DNA of 64,000 bases from Candidatus Ornithobacterium hominis (GTDB lineage Bacteria; Bacteroidota; Bacteroidia; Flavobacteriales; Weeksellaceae): NCBI RefSeq assembly GCF_951229915.1, contig NZ_OX579588.1, forward strand, positions 1,178,001-1,242,000, read 5' to 3'. Made by a program: the position numbers and the translations under genes. Below, piece by piece: positions 9,088-19,040 of the stretch; position 1 is the stretch's first letter; each line of letters opens with the position of its first letter. Below the pieces are notes generated by a model. It was given only the letters and a program-made list of their open reading frames with translations. It did no database searches and was not told the DNA's origin.

Positions 9088-9786
9088 TTAATCTAAAAAA
9101 ATGTTTTCAGTAGAGACTTCTATCACCTTTCCATTCTCGCAACGGAAAGTTTTTGCGGGGAATCGCTTTATGAGAGAATAATCGTGTGTTGCCATCAGCA
9201 CCGCCATATGCCTTTCTTTTGAAATTTTCTGAATTAAATTCATAATTTCTATCGAGGTATGGGGGTCTAAATTCCCCGTTGGCTCATCTGCTAAAATGAT
9301 TTCAGGGTGGTTCAATAAAGCCCTAGCAATGGCCACGCGCTGCTGCTCTCCGCCAGAAAGTTGATGAGGCATTTTATGCTTCTTGGTCATCATATTCACG
9401 TTTTCTAAAGCTTCATCAATTCTTTTACTGATTTCCACGTTATCCTTCCAGCCTGTTGCCTTCAATACAAATCTTAAATTTTTCTCAATGTTTCGGTCTG
9501 TCAACAACTGAAAATCTTGAAATACAATTCCTAATTTCCTGCGCAGAGCTGGAATTTTTGAAGTTTTAAGCTGTGCTAAATCAAATCCCGCTACTTGACC
9601 TTCTCCATTTTGCAAGGGTAAATCGCTGTATAAAATCTTGAGTAGGCTGCTTTTTCCGCTACCAGTTTTCCCGATGAGATAAGCAAATTCGCCCGAAAAC
9701 AAATCAAAATCGATATTATTTAAGACTAAAAAATCTCTTTGATAAATATCGGCATTACGGAGTTGTATAATAGGCGTTGTACTCAT
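9088..9786 (-). CDS. ftsE: Cell-division ABC ATPase FtsE
   Basis: ATP-binding subunit of the FtsEX complex, which signals to peptidoglycan hydrolases at the division site. Walker A is GKTGSGKS (about 38-45), signature LSGGEQQRV, Walker B ILADEPTG and the switch His in MATHDYSL. Length 232 aa and the DFQLLTDR Q-loop sequence fit FtsE better than other ABC ATPases. No ftsX is adjacent, which is usual in Flavobacteriia. Two AAGCCTT palindromes (about 9041-9060 and 9068-9090) lie directly downstream. Confidence 0.85.
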   Translation of the reverse strand: MSTTPIIQLRNADIYQRDFLVLNNIDFDLFSGEFAYLIGKTGSGKSSLLKILYSDLPLQNGEGQVAGFDLAQLKTSKIPALRRKLGIVFQDFQLLTDRNIEKNLRFVLKATGWKDNVEISKRIDEALENVNMMTKKHKMPHQLSGGEQQRVAIARALLNHPEIILADEPTGNLDPHTSIEIMNLIQKISKERHMAVLMATHDYSLIKRFPAKTFRCENGKVIEVSTENIFLD

Positions 9787-9863
9787 GGAATCAAATTTTA
9801 AAACAAAAATAAGGATTTTAATAGCTTATAAAACACCTTAAGTGTTAATAAAAAAACAAAAAA

Positions 9864-9886
9864 CCGCTTTTCGTTAAAAAAAGCGG
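9864..9886 (-). terminator. Intrinsic terminator after rpmH
   Basis: Stem CCGCTTTT/AAAAGCGG (9864-9871 with 9879-9886); read on the minus strand the stem is followed by a long T-rich run, about 27 bases after the rpmH stop codon. Confidence 0.75.
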
Positions 9887-9912
9887 CTATATTCTTTAGT
9901 CTTAGATTAGAA

Positions 9913-10068
9913 CTAGCGTTTTGCTCTCACAGCACTTACCGTAAGTCTTTTTCTACCTTTAGCTCTTCTTCTTGCTAAAACTTTTCTTCCGTTTTTAGTT
10001 GACATTCTCTCTCGGAATCCGTGCTTATTTCTTCTTTTTCTATTGGAAGGCTGAAATGTTCTTTTCAT
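9913..10068 (-). CDS. rpmH: 50S ribosomal protein L34
   Basis: A 51-aa, very basic protein starting MKRTFQPSNRKRRNKHGFR, the universal L34 signature, with the continuing family pattern MSTKNGRKVLARRRAKGRKRLTV. It is a structural component of the large ribosomal subunit. The gene is monocistronic: it has its own promoter 37 bases upstream (10105-10138) and its own terminator (9864-9886). Confidence 0.97.
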   Translation of the reverse strand: MKRTFQPSNRKRRNKHGFRERMSTKNGRKVLARRRAKGRKRLTVSAVRAKR

Positions 10069-10104
10069 AACATTAATTAATTATTCATTACTCAAATCGG
10101 GTTG

Positions 10105-10138
10105 CAAATATAACATTTATTTTTAAATGAATAGCAAA
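10105..10138 (-). promoter_or_regulatory. Promoter of rpmH (Bacteroidota type)
   Basis: On the minus strand a TTTG -33 element (10135-10138) is followed at a 22-base spacing by TATATTTG (10105-10112), matching the TTG-N17-23-TAnnTTTG flavobacterial consensus. The predicted leader is about 30 nt. Confidence 0.75.
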
Positions 10139-10256
10139 TGAAAAATCTTTTTTTTGATAAAAATTCACATTCATTGTTGATAATTACCTTTCAAAAATAG
10201 TGAAAGTATCGTTTTATACTTCGTATATTAGCAAATTATAGGAAAAAATAAGATAT

Positions 10257-12791
10257 ATGATTGAAGATATCAATGAGAATTTAATTCCGATCAATATTGA
10301 AGATGAAATGAAATCTGCCTATATCGATTATTCGATGTCGGTTATCGTTTCTCGTGCACTGCCAGATATTCGGGATGGGCTAAAGCCAGTTCATCGCCGC
10401 GTACTCTATGGGATGTATGATTTAGGACTTTTCTCCAACCGTGCTTATAAAAAATCAGCGCGTCTAGTCGGTGAAGTCTTAGGTAAATACCACCCACATG
10501 GTGATTCTTCTGTGTACGATACCATGGTGAGGATGGCACAAGAGTGGTCGATGCGCTATCAATTGGTCGATGGGCAGGGCAACTTTGGCTCTATAGATGG
10601 CGACCCGCCTGCTGCAATGCGTTACACTGAAGCTAGAATGCGGAAAATATCTGAAGCAATGTTGACAGATATTGATAAAGAAACGGTAGATCATCAGCTA
10701 AATTTTGACGACACGCTGATGGAACCAACGGTTTTGCCTACACGGATTCCAAATCTGTTAGTCAACGGAGCAGCTGGTATTGCGGTGGGCATGGCAACCA
10801 ATATGGCTCCGCATAACCTCTCTGAAGTTATTGATGGGATTAATGCTTATATTGATGATAATGAGATTAGTATTGATGGCTTGATGGAATATATCAAAGC
10901 GCCAGATTTCCCTACTGGAGGCATTATTTATGGTTATAATGGTGTAAAAGAAGCTTTTGAAACAGGACGTGGTAGAATAATTCTAAGAGCGAAGACTCGT
11001 TTTGAAGAAATCAATGGTCGAGATGCCATTATTGTTGATGAAATTCCTTACCAAGTCAATAAAGCTAATATGATTAAGGCTACGGCTGATTTAATCAAAG
11101 AGGGGAAAATGGAAGGGATTTCTGAAATTAGAGATGAATCTGACCGCAAAGGTATGCGTATCGTTTATTTATTAAAAACAGACGCAATTCCTAATATCGT
11201 TTTAAATAAACTTTTTAAATATACTCAGCTTCAAACTTCTTTCAGTGTTAATAATATTGCCTTGGTCAATGGTCGCCCCGAGCAAGTGAATCTGAAAGAT
11301 TTAATCAAACATTTTGTTAACCACCGCCACGAAGTCATTGTGCGTCGCACGGAATATGAATTGCGCAAAGCGAGAGAAAAAGCCCATATTTTAGAAGGCT
11401 TTATGAAAGTTATCGCGACAGAAGACACGCTAGACCGAGCAATTGCAATCATTCGCCATAGCGAGAATCCGAATGTGGCTAAAGACGGTTTGATGAAGGA
11501 ATTTGAGCTAAGCGAAATCCAAGCTCAAGCAATTTTAGATTTACGCCTTGCTCGATTGACGGGAATGGAACTCGAAAAAATCAAAGAAGAGTATGAAGCC
11601 ATCATGGCAGAAATTGAACGCTTGGAAGGAATTTTAGCTAATGCTGACCAACGTTTTGCCATCATCAAAGAAGAGTTGATTGAAATTAAAGAAAAATTTG
11701 GTGATGAGCGCAGAACGAGCATTAATTACGCTGGTGGAGAAATGAGCATTGAAGATATTATTCCTGATGAGAAAATGGTGCTAACTATTTCTCATTTAGG
11801 CTACATTAAAAGAACGCCTTTGAGCGAATACAAGGCTCAATCTCGTGGTGGCGTGGGGAATCGTGGCGCAACGTCTAGAGATGGTGATTTCCTAGAATAT
11901 ATGGTTGTCGCTTCCAATCACCAATATATGCTGTTTTTTACAGAAAAAGGAAAATGCTTTTGGCTTAGAGTTTTTGAAATTCCAGAAGGAAGCAAAACCA
12001 GTAAAGGTAGAGCCATTCAAAACCTAATTGCCATAGAACCTGATGACCGCGTAAGGGCTTATATTCGCACTCATGACTTGATGGATGAAGAGTACGTCAA
12101 ATCAAGGTTTGTTGTCATGCTAACCAAAGAGGGGCAAATCAAAAAAACCTCTCTAGAAGCCTATTCTCGCCCTCGAGCTAATGGTATCAACGCCATCTCT
12201 ATCCGAGAAAATGATGAGCTTTTAGAAGCTAAACTCACTGATGGAAACAACCAAATCATGATTGCTGCTAAAGGTGGCAAAGCCATTCGCTTTCATGAGT
12301 CTAACGTCCGTGCAATGGGTAGAACTGCATCAGGAGTGCGGGGTATTAGATTAGATAAAAAAGATGAAGCCATTGGAATGGTTATTGTAGCGGATACGAC
12401 GAATGACACCATTCTTGTTGTTTCTGAAAAAGGCTATGGTAAACGAACAGATGTAGAGGATTATAGAGAAACCAACCGTGGTGGCAAAGGAGTCATTACA
12501 TTAAATATAACAGAGAAAACAGGAAATTTAATTGCCTTAAAAAATGTAACTGATGAAAATGATTTAATGATTATTAATAAATCGGGGGTTACGATTAGGA
12601 CTTCTGTCTCGGCTTTGCGCGTCATGGGGCGTGCTACCCAAGGAGTTAAATTAATTAATTTAAAATCTGATGATGAAATAGCTGCTGTGGCTAAAGTCGA
12701 AATCGAACACAATGAGGATTTAAATGAAGAAGATTTAAATGAAGAAAATGAAAATTCAATGAAATCTGATAACTTTAATGAAGAAGAATAA
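10257..12791 (+). CDS. gyrA: DNA gyrase subunit A
   Basis: The breakage-reunion subunit of gyrase. The quinolone-resistance region reads HPHGDSSVYDTMVRMAQ, with Ser84 and Asp88 at the positions of E. coli Ser83 and Asp87, so both common resistance positions are wild type. The catalytic tyrosine is in RYTEARM (about residue 123). The C-terminal beta-pinwheel repeats follow (for example SRGGVGNRGAT, the GyrA box-like motif, and TNRGGKGVI). The protein ends in an acidic tail containing a tandem DLNEE repeat. The TPR gene starts 11 bases after its stop. Confidence 0.97.
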   Translation: MIEDINENLIPINIEDEMKSAYIDYSMSVIVSRALPDIRDGLKPVHRRVLYGMYDLGLFSNRAYKKSARLVGEVLGKYHPHGDSSVYDTMVRMAQEWSMRYQLVDGQGNFGSIDGDPPAAMRYTEARMRKISEAMLTDIDKETVDHQLNFDDTLMEPTVLPTRIPNLLVNGAAGIAVGMATNMAPHNLSEVIDGINAYIDDNEISIDGLMEYIKAPDFPTGGIIYGYNGVKEAFETGRGRIILRAKTRFEEINGRDAIIVDEIPYQVNKANMIKATADLIKEGKMEGISEIRDESDRKGMRIVYLLKTDAIPNIVLNKLFKYTQLQTSFSVNNIALVNGRPEQVNLKDLIKHFVNHRHEVIVRRTEYELRKAREKAHILEGFMKVIATEDTLDRAIAIIRHSENPNVAKDGLMKEFELSEIQAQAILDLRLARLTGMELEKIKEEYEAIMAEIERLEGILANADQRFAIIKEELIEIKEKFGDERRTSINYAGGEMSIEDIIPDEKMVLTISHLGYIKRTPLSEYKAQSRGGVGNRGATSRDGDFLEYMVVASNHQYMLFFTEKGKCFWLRVFEIPEGSKTSKGRAIQNLIAIEPDDRVRAYIRTHDLMDEEYVKSRFVVMLTKEGQIKKTSLEAYSRPRANGINAISIRENDELLEAKLTDGNNQIMIAAKGGKAIRFHESNVRAMGRTASGVRGIRLDKKDEAIGMVIVADTTNDTILVVSEKGYGKRTDVEDYRETNRGGKGVITLNITEKTGNLIALKNVTDENDLMIINKSGVTIRTSVSALRVMGRATQGVKLINLKSDDEIAAVAKVEIEHNEDLNEEDLNEENENSMKSDNFNEEE

Positions 12792-12802
12792 TTTAACTAT
12801 AT

Positions 12803-14203
12803 ATGAAAAAAATAATTTTAAGTATAAGTTTAGCATTTATTGCTAGTAGCCTTTTGGCTCAAAAAGCAGAAATAGAAGCCGCCAATAGTGCCTTTCAATC
12901 AAAAAATTATACGCAAGCTTTAGAACACGCTCAGGCTGCTGAAACTAAATTAACCAGCAACCGTACAATTGAACCTAAGCTTTTAGCTGACTTTTATAAA
13001 AACGCTGCTACCGCTGCAAAAAATGCAGGAAAACTCGCTTTAGCCGCAAAATATTACGGGAAATTAGGTCAATTGGAATCAAAACCTTACTACGAAAGTA
13101 AGAACAAAGATTCTAAACAAACTGAATATTTTTGGAACAAAGCAGATGCTGAGAAAATAACTTCGGCAGGGAATTACAGCCGCTTGAAAGAAAGAAAACC
13201 CCAAACTTCTTATATGAGAGAATTGGGCAATGAGATTAGTGATAAGGCCAATCAATCCTTAGCTCAAGCCAATGACGCTTTTAATGCCAAAAATTACAAT
13301 CTGTCAGGCGATAAATTCCTAGAAAGTTACTATTTAACTCAAGCTTTAGGGAATCCTAATGACATTTTGAAATATTATGCTGGCGTTTCTTACCTGCAAA
13401 CCAAAGACCAAATAGAAACAGCTACAGAACTTCTTCAGGAACTTATAGATGACGGATTTACAGGCGTGCAAGAGAGATATTATGCCCAAGAAAAAGACTC
13501 TAATAATGAAGTTTCTTTCGGCTCAAAAGCAGATATGGATGCGCAGGTAAAATTGGGTTTATACAAAAATCCAAGAATAGAAAAGACTGAATCCATCGAG
13601 GAAGATTTATACAGCAATACTGTCTATGGATATTATAACACCAAGCAGTATGAAAAAGGAATTGAAGTAGCTAAAAAAGGGCTAGCGAAATACCCCGACA
13701 ACGAAAATATGAATCAGCTTCTCTCTGGAATGTACTACAACTCTGGAAATTCGGCTGAATTCATTGCAGATTTAGAAAATAAAGTTAAAAACGATACCGC
13801 TACCGCTATTGACTATTTTAACTTGGCTAGGCAGCTGGAAGATGATGGCAAACAAAATGATGTCGTAAGAAATTATTACAAAAAATCTATTGAAAAAGAC
13901 CCTAATTTTTCCAGTGCTTACTTAAATTTAGCTTACAACATTATTTCTGAGGAGAAACCTTATGTAGAAGCGATGAACAACAATTTAGGAACTTCTGCAA
14001 AAGAAAAGAAAATTTACAAAGAGAACCAAGAAAAAAGAGTTGTACTTTATAAAGAAGCTTTGCCTTATCTAGAAAAAGCTTACCAAATTTCTCCTGACGA
14101 TCTTGTAGTAATTCGCGTCTTGAGAAACTCGTATGACGTTGTAGGGAATGATGATAAATTTCTTGAAATGAAGAAAATCCTAGATGAAAAAGAAAGTCAA
14201 TAA
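12803..14203 (+). CDS. Secreted TPR-repeat protein
   Basis: A 466-aa protein with a clear Sec signal peptide (KKIILSISLAFIASSLLAQ) and several TPR helix pairs, for example around residues 20-55, 95-130, 200-240 and 320-400 (AYLNLAYN, ALPYLEKAYQISPDD). TPR arrays hold partner proteins together; the partner is unknown. It is probably periplasmic. It lies 11 bases downstream of gyrA, probably in the same transcript, an arrangement common in Flavobacteriia, and is closed by a terminator at 14230-14263. Confidence 0.75.
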   Translation: MKKIILSISLAFIASSLLAQKAEIEAANSAFQSKNYTQALEHAQAAETKLTSNRTIEPKLLADFYKNAATAAKNAGKLALAAKYYGKLGQLESKPYYESKNKDSKQTEYFWNKADAEKITSAGNYSRLKERKPQTSYMRELGNEISDKANQSLAQANDAFNAKNYNLSGDKFLESYYLTQALGNPNDILKYYAGVSYLQTKDQIETATELLQELIDDGFTGVQERYYAQEKDSNNEVSFGSKADMDAQVKLGLYKNPRIEKTESIEEDLYSNTVYGYYNTKQYEKGIEVAKKGLAKYPDNENMNQLLSGMYYNSGNSAEFIADLENKVKNDTATAIDYFNLARQLEDDGKQNDVVRNYYKKSIEKDPNFSSAYLNLAYNIISEEKPYVEAMNNNLGTSAKEKKIYKENQEKRVVLYKEALPYLEKAYQISPDDLVVIRVLRNSYDVVGNDDKFLEMKKILDEKESQ

Positions 14204-14229
14204 TTTTTTTTAAGGCTTAAATTTTTTTT

Positions 14230-14263
14230 AAAAATCCATTTCATTTTTTTGAGATGGATTTTT
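14230..14263 (+). terminator. Intrinsic terminator after the TPR gene
   Basis: Stem of about 12 bp (AAAATCCATTTC with GAGATGGATTTT, one G-U pair) followed by a run of T. An AAGGCTT palindrome lies between the stop codon and this hairpin. The remaining bases to 14506 contain nothing else I can support. Confidence 0.7.
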
Positions 14264-14506
14264 TTTCAAGGTTTTGTATAATCTGAAATAGTTTCCCTTT
14301 ACACAATATTTTTTTAATTACATCCAAGGTGGAAGATTATTCCCATTAGATAGAAACTTTTGAAAATTTAAAAACAAGGACTTTAGCTAAAATCACAAGA
14401 CTAGCAATAATTCAATTTTTGAATATTTTTTTGATAGAAAAAATATTAACATCTTAGAAATAAGCTTCGTCTGATAACACTCAAAATGAGTTAAAGGAAT
14501 AAAAAA

Positions 14507-14533
14507 AAGCCTCTGAAAAAATTTCAAAGGCTT
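14507..14533 (-). terminator. Probable terminator of the GlsB-type gene
   Basis: Hairpin AAGCCT...AGGCTT with an imperfect inner stem, followed on the minus strand by a run of T; 21 bases after the stop codon of the gene at 14554-14808. Confidence 0.6.
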
Positions 14534-14553
14534 ATAAATTTTTCTTAACTTAT

Positions 14554-14808
14554 TTATTTTCTTGACATTACAGAGCGGTAGATGAAAAGTAATAAAACTG
14601 CTCCACCAATGGCTACCAAGAAACTTGAGAAATTAAATCCTGTTACATCTACTCCCAAAATCATTGAGCCAAGCCATCCTCCAAGGAAAGCACCTAAAAT
14701 ACCTATAACGATGGTTGCAATCCACCCACCTGGGTCAGCTCCTGGGTGAATCCATTTAGCAATAGCACCTGCAATCAGTCCGAAAATAATCCATGATAAA
14801 ATTCCCAT
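14554..14808 (-). CDS. GlsB/YeaQ/YmgE family stress-response membrane protein
   Basis: An 84-aa protein with three glycine-rich transmembrane helices. The pattern SWIIFGLIAGAIAKWI, PGGWIATIVIGILGAFLGGWLG and AVLLLFIYR is that of the transglycosylase-associated / GlsB / YeaQ family. Members are induced by general stress in many bacteria, but a biochemical role is not established. It is monocistronic with its own promoter (14846-14875) and terminator (14507-14533). Confidence 0.9.
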   Translation of the reverse strand: MGILSWIIFGLIAGAIAKWIHPGADPGGWIATIVIGILGAFLGGWLGSMILGVDVTGFNFSSFLVAIGGAVLLLFIYRSVMSRK

Positions 14809-14845
14809 AATAATATAATTTATTTAGTTAACGTATCTCTAGATA

Positions 14846-14875
14846 CAATACTAATGCCAAAATAGAATTTCTCAA
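14846..14875 (-). promoter_or_regulatory. Likely promoter of the GlsB-type gene
   Basis: Minus strand TTG (14873-14875), 19-base spacer, then TAGTATTG (14846-14853), one mismatch from TAnnTTTG; the leader would be about 30 nt. The rest of the 330-base gap up to glmM at 15139 is AT-rich, and I see no other feature in it. Confidence 0.5.
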
Positions 14876-15138
14876 GAAATATTTAATTTTTTCGCTAATT
14901 TTATGATTTTATACTATTAAATTTCAAAATAAATGAGAACTTAAAATCTTAAACTGCCACAGATTCATTTAGAAAAAGTTATTAAAAATTTTGATTATTT
15001 CTTTAAATCATTAAATTAGCCTTATTTAAACTTTTTACTAAGAAAAGTTAATCATTTCAAAAAAATATGCATGCAAAAACATCGCATTAATATATTTACG
15101 TTAATACTGAATTAAACCTAACCAAAAAAAATAAAAAT

Positions 15139-16521
15139 ATGTCTTTAATTAAATCAATTTCAGGGATTCGAGGAACTATCGGTGGGCGGCCTGCAGATAA
15201 TCTAACGCCCATTGACGCAGTACTTTTCGCCGCTGCTTACGGACGTTTTATCTCAGAAAAAAATCCTAATACTCCCATTCAGGTCGTCATCGGTAGAGAT
15301 GCTCGCCTATCAGGAGATATGCTCAATCGCTTGGTTACGGCTACGCTACAGGGCATGGGTATTCATGTGATTGATTGTGGGCTTAGCACTACTCCGACTG
15401 TAGAAATGATGGTCTCACACTTTGAAGCTCATGGTGGAATCATTCTAACTGCCAGCCATAATCCTAAACAATGGAATGCGCTGAAATTATTGAACGAAAA
15501 CGGAGAATTCTTAAGCGCAGAGGATGGTGAAAAAATCTTAAAAATAATTGAAAAACAAGATTTTGAATTTGCTGAAGTGAATGATTTAGGCTCATATAAA
15601 GCTTTTTATGATGCAATCACTTTACACATCGATAAAATTTTAGCATTGGATATCATTAATATTTCAGCGATTCAAAATGCAAACTTCAAAGTTGCCATTG
15701 ATGCTGTGAATTCGACTGGCGGAATCTCCATTCCACCACTTTTGGATCGATTGAATGTTAAATATGAAAAATTATATTGTGAACCTACAGGGCATTTCCC
15801 CCACAATCCTGAACCTCTCAAGGAAAATTTAACTGAAATTTCTGAGCTTATAAAAAATGGTGATTTTGATCTAGGAATTGCTGTAGACCCCGATGTCGAT
15901 CGTTTAGCCATTATTTCAGAAAATGGTGAAATGTTTGGCGAAGAATACACGCTGGTCGCGGTGGCAGATTATGTTCTTGGCAAAACTAAAAGCGATACCG
16001 TAAGCAATCTTTCATCTTCACGAGCTTTGCGCGATGTAACTGAAAAACATGGCCAAAATTACTACCCAGCAGCCGTGGGCGAAGTAAATGTGGTGACAAA
16101 AATGAAAGAAAAAAATGCTAAAATTGGTGGTGAAGGAAACGGCGGTATTATTTTCCCAGAACTTCATGCTGGTCGAGATGCGATTTTGGGCGTTGCTCTT
16201 TTTCTTTCGCATTTAGCTGAAAAAAACATGAAAACTAGCGAATTGAGGGCGACTTATCCTTCCTATTTCATGTCAAAAAATAAAATTCAATTAACGCCAG
16301 GAATCAACGTAGATGAACTACTAAAAAAAGTGGAAAAGCACTATGCTAACGAGGATGTAAATACTATAGATGGTGTGAAAATTGACTTTGAAAAAGAGTG
16401 GGTTCATCTCAGAAAATCCAATACCGAACCCATTATCCGTGTTTACACCGAAAGTTATTCGCAAAAACGAGCCGATGAATTGGCGCAAGAAATGATAAAG
16501 AATGTGGGGAATTTAATCTAA
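15139..16521 (+). CDS. glmM: Phosphoglucosamine mutase
   Basis: Interconverts glucosamine-6-P and glucosamine-1-P on the way to UDP-GlcNAc. The phosphoserine loop is TASHNPKQWNALK (Ser at about 101), the metal-binding loop is DPDVDRLA, the sugar-binding loop GEGNGGI, and the C-terminal phosphate-binding RKSNTEPIIRVYTE. Length 460 aa is normal. The start is clear. The next gene is a GH20 N-acetylhexosaminidase, so amino-sugar metabolism is clustered here. Confidence 0.92.
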   Translation: MSLIKSISGIRGTIGGRPADNLTPIDAVLFAAAYGRFISEKNPNTPIQVVIGRDARLSGDMLNRLVTATLQGMGIHVIDCGLSTTPTVEMMVSHFEAHGGIILTASHNPKQWNALKLLNENGEFLSAEDGEKILKIIEKQDFEFAEVNDLGSYKAFYDAITLHIDKILALDIINISAIQNANFKVAIDAVNSTGGISIPPLLDRLNVKYEKLYCEPTGHFPHNPEPLKENLTEISELIKNGDFDLGIAVDPDVDRLAIISENGEMFGEEYTLVAVADYVLGKTKSDTVSNLSSSRALRDVTEKHGQNYYPAAVGEVNVVTKMKEKNAKIGGEGNGGIIFPELHAGRDAILGVALFLSHLAEKNMKTSELRATYPSYFMSKNKIQLTPGINVDELLKKVEKHYANEDVNTIDGVKIDFEKEWVHLRKSNTEPIIRVYTESYSQKRADELAQEMIKNVGNLI

Positions 16522-16523
16522 TT

Positions 16524-16590
16524 TTTTTAAGCCTTAAATAATTAATGTATATTTGAAGTAATTCATTTTTTTTTAAGGCTTAAAAAATTA
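16524..16590. repeat. Pair of AAGGCTT palindromic elements in opposite orientation
   Basis: Two copies of the dispersed intergenic palindrome, AAGCCTT at about 16530 and AAGGCTT at about 16577, in opposite orientation and able to pair with each other. The family recurs more than 20 times in the window (see findings). Confidence 0.8.
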
Positions 16591-16595
16591 TTTCT

Positions 16596-18596
16596 ATGTC
16601 TAAAGTATACTATTTCGCAATCTTCTTTTTCTCGCTATTTTTTTTGAATGCTCAAATTTCTATTATTCCGCAACCTCAAAAAATTACTGAAAAAAATGGC
16701 TTTTTTAAATTAACGCCAAAAACGAAGCTTTACTTTAGCCAAAAACCTGAAGAGAGTATTCTTTTGCTGATTGAGCAATTTCGTGAAAACACTGGTTTAC
16801 AGCTAGATCAAAATAAAAAATCAGGTTTGCATCGGTTAAATTTTTTAATCAAACCCAAAGAAAATTTAGCACATGGTGGATATAAACTCAACATTTCACC
16901 TGAAAAAATTGAAGTCATTGCTCAAAATCAATTAGGGTGGTTTCATGCGCTACAGAGCATTCGTCAACTCCTCCCCTTGCCTATTGAAAAGCATGATAAT
17001 CAGCTAAAAAGTTGGGAACTCCCCGCGGTGGAAATTCACGATTTCCCTCAGTACACTTGGCGAGGTTTCATGCTTGATGTGAGTCGAACTTTTTTTGATA
17101 CCAATGTGGTAAAAAAATACCTTGATTTGATGGCCATTTACAAAATGAATACGTTCCATTGGCATTTGACTGATGACCAAGGTTGGCGCATTGAAATTAA
17201 AAAATACCCAGAACTTACTTCTCCTAAGACTACAGTCTTTCATCTTACTGAGAATCAACCTTCTATGAGGAGTGGTTTTTATACACAAGATGAAATAAAA
17301 GAAGTTGTAAAATATGCACGAGATAGAAACATCACCATCGTCCCAGAGATTGATATCCCAGGGCATTCATGGCCAGTTTTATTGGTTTACCCAGAATTAG
17401 GCGTAAATAAAAACACATATCCCAATCATATTTTTCCATTTGTTTCATCATGGGGGTATTGGGGTAATCAATTCACTCCAAATACGTTAGATCCTACCAA
17501 AGAAGATGTTTATGCTTTTTTAAAGAATGTTTTCACAGAACTGGCTGAACTTTTCCCTGGCAAATACATCCATTTTGGAGGGGATGAAGTCAAACATGAG
17601 TTTTGGAAAAAAGAAGCTCATGTAGCCGAGTTTATGAAAAAAAATAATCTCAAAAATGTGCATGAATTGCAAAGTTATTTTGTGACTCGTGTCTCAGATA
17701 TTATTCAAGGTTTAGGGAAAAAACCCATTGGTTGGAACGATATTCTAGAAAATGACGCACATTTACCCAAAGGAACTGCCATCATGAGTTGGCTTGGGGC
17801 CAAAGCCGTGAAAGAAGCTACTAGCAAAGGTTTTGGTGCAGTTGCAACGCCTTATTCCCACGTTTATTTAGACATTACACAAGCTGATAGAAATGATGGC
17901 ACCATGAGTGATTTAGCTTACCGCCACATCAATAGTATTGATAAAATTTATGAGTATAATCCTGCCGAAAATTTAAATCCAGAAGAACGTAAATTACTTC
18001 TTGGGGTGCAAGGAAATTTTTGGTCAGCATTGGCGCAAGACATCAAAGATTTAAACGTGCAAGTTTTACCTCGGCTGATTGCCATTGCAGAATTGGGCTG
18101 GACTTCCACAGAAAATAAAAATTTCTCAAGCTTTCAAAAAAGATTGGAAAAAGAAAAAAAACGACTAGATTTATTGAAGTTTGATTACTATGAGCCAGGA
18201 GGTTACATTGCCAATCACTGGAATCCTGAGATTATTTCAGAAAAATATCAATACCTCAGTTTTGATGTTACGCCCAAAGTTTATGCCAACGGAACTGCTA
18301 TGGCAGGGTTCTTTTTTACCCAAGGCGAAAATTATCTTGAAATTGATGGAGCAACTCTTTTAGAAAACGATAAAATTATTTCAGAAGATTTGCATCATGC
18401 TTTAGCTGACACCTTCAGAGGTACCAATAAGGTTAAACCTTTCTACTTTAATTTTGATATAAAAAATTATAATCCTAAAGCTACTTACACGGTACAAGCA
18501 AAGGTAAGAAGCGTTGGAGGCACTGATTCTTTTGGGAATTTCACTTTCAGGTTAAATCCCGACACTCCTTTTGAAGTGACAGAAGCAGACAAATAA
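16596..18596 (+). CDS. Beta-N-acetylhexosaminidase, GH20
   Basis: A 666-aa exo-acting hexosaminidase that removes terminal GlcNAc or GalNAc by substrate-assisted catalysis. There is an N-terminal signal peptide ending FFLNAQ, the GH20b domain (about 25-150), then the catalytic barrel with HWHLTDDQGWRIEIKKYPEL and the catalytic pair Asp330-Glu331 in FGGDEV. A C-terminal beta-sandwich follows from about residue 540. The probable location is periplasm or cell surface. In commensal Bacteroidota such enzymes trim host glycans or recycle peptidoglycan. Confidence 0.93.
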   Translation: MSKVYYFAIFFFSLFFLNAQISIIPQPQKITEKNGFFKLTPKTKLYFSQKPEESILLLIEQFRENTGLQLDQNKKSGLHRLNFLIKPKENLAHGGYKLNISPEKIEVIAQNQLGWFHALQSIRQLLPLPIEKHDNQLKSWELPAVEIHDFPQYTWRGFMLDVSRTFFDTNVVKKYLDLMAIYKMNTFHWHLTDDQGWRIEIKKYPELTSPKTTVFHLTENQPSMRSGFYTQDEIKEVVKYARDRNITIVPEIDIPGHSWPVLLVYPELGVNKNTYPNHIFPFVSSWGYWGNQFTPNTLDPTKEDVYAFLKNVFTELAELFPGKYIHFGGDEVKHEFWKKEAHVAEFMKKNNLKNVHELQSYFVTRVSDIIQGLGKKPIGWNDILENDAHLPKGTAIMSWLGAKAVKEATSKGFGAVATPYSHVYLDITQADRNDGTMSDLAYRHINSIDKIYEYNPAENLNPEERKLLLGVQGNFWSALAQDIKDLNVQVLPRLIAIAELGWTSTENKNFSSFQKRLEKEKKRLDLLKFDYYEPGGYIANHWNPEIISEKYQYLSFDVTPKVYANGTAMAGFFFTQGENYLEIDGATLLENDKIISEDLHHALADTFRGTNKVKPFYFNFDIKNYNPKATYTVQAKVRSVGGTDSFGNFTFRLNPDTPFEVTEADK

Positions 18597-19022
18597 TCCT
18601 TCTAAGAACTTATTCGAAATTTATTGACCTATAAAACCATTACCGTTTGCCAATAACCTTCATTACTTGGGGAGTTAGCAGACGGTTTTCTCATATATCT
18701 ACATTTGTTGGCTACGCTGCATCTGGCAATGACAGTAAGAGTTTGTTTAAAAAATATGTTTTTTTCTGCTCGGTTTCAAATTCGGTCATTTTTTTCAAAA
18801 TCTATTTATTCATACTATATCAATCTGATGAAATTTCTGCCTGCCGAAGAAGGTTGGATTATCGACCGATATTACGGCATACAATTATTGTTTAATTAGT
18901 AACTTGTTTTTCTATTCTCAATAATAGTTAAAGTTAACAAGCTGTAAACAAGTTATATACAAATAATGTATTACAAAAATTATTTTTTACCAGGCACGAA
19001 TGTTTTTTTTCAAAAAATTATT
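18597..19022. other. Intergenic region, no supported gene
   Basis: Small overlapping frames occur at 18647-18899 but lack a plausible start context and any family likeness. The stretch around 18705-18745 (GCTGCATCTGGCAATGACAG) resembles the dispersed noncoding GGCAATGAC repeats of many flavobacterial genomes, so this is probably a repeat remnant. The remainder is AT-rich. Confidence 0.4.
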
Positions 19023-19030
19023 TACATTTG
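19023..19030 (+). promoter_or_regulatory. -7 box of the tRNA-Gly promoter
   Basis: TACATTTG matches TAnnTTTG and ends 10 bases before the mature 5' end of the tRNA. No clear -33 TTG at the expected distance. Confidence 0.55.
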
Positions 19031-19040
19031 TGTCACTTTT

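Noticed and set aside
10480..10560. Quinolone-resistance mutation in gyrA
   Set aside because: Ser84 and Asp88 (E. coli 83 and 87) are both wild type.
18647..18899. Two overlapping small frames after the hexosaminidase
   Set aside because: Cys/Phe/Ser-rich nonsense composition, poor start context, and overlap with a repeat-like GGCAATGAC remnant.
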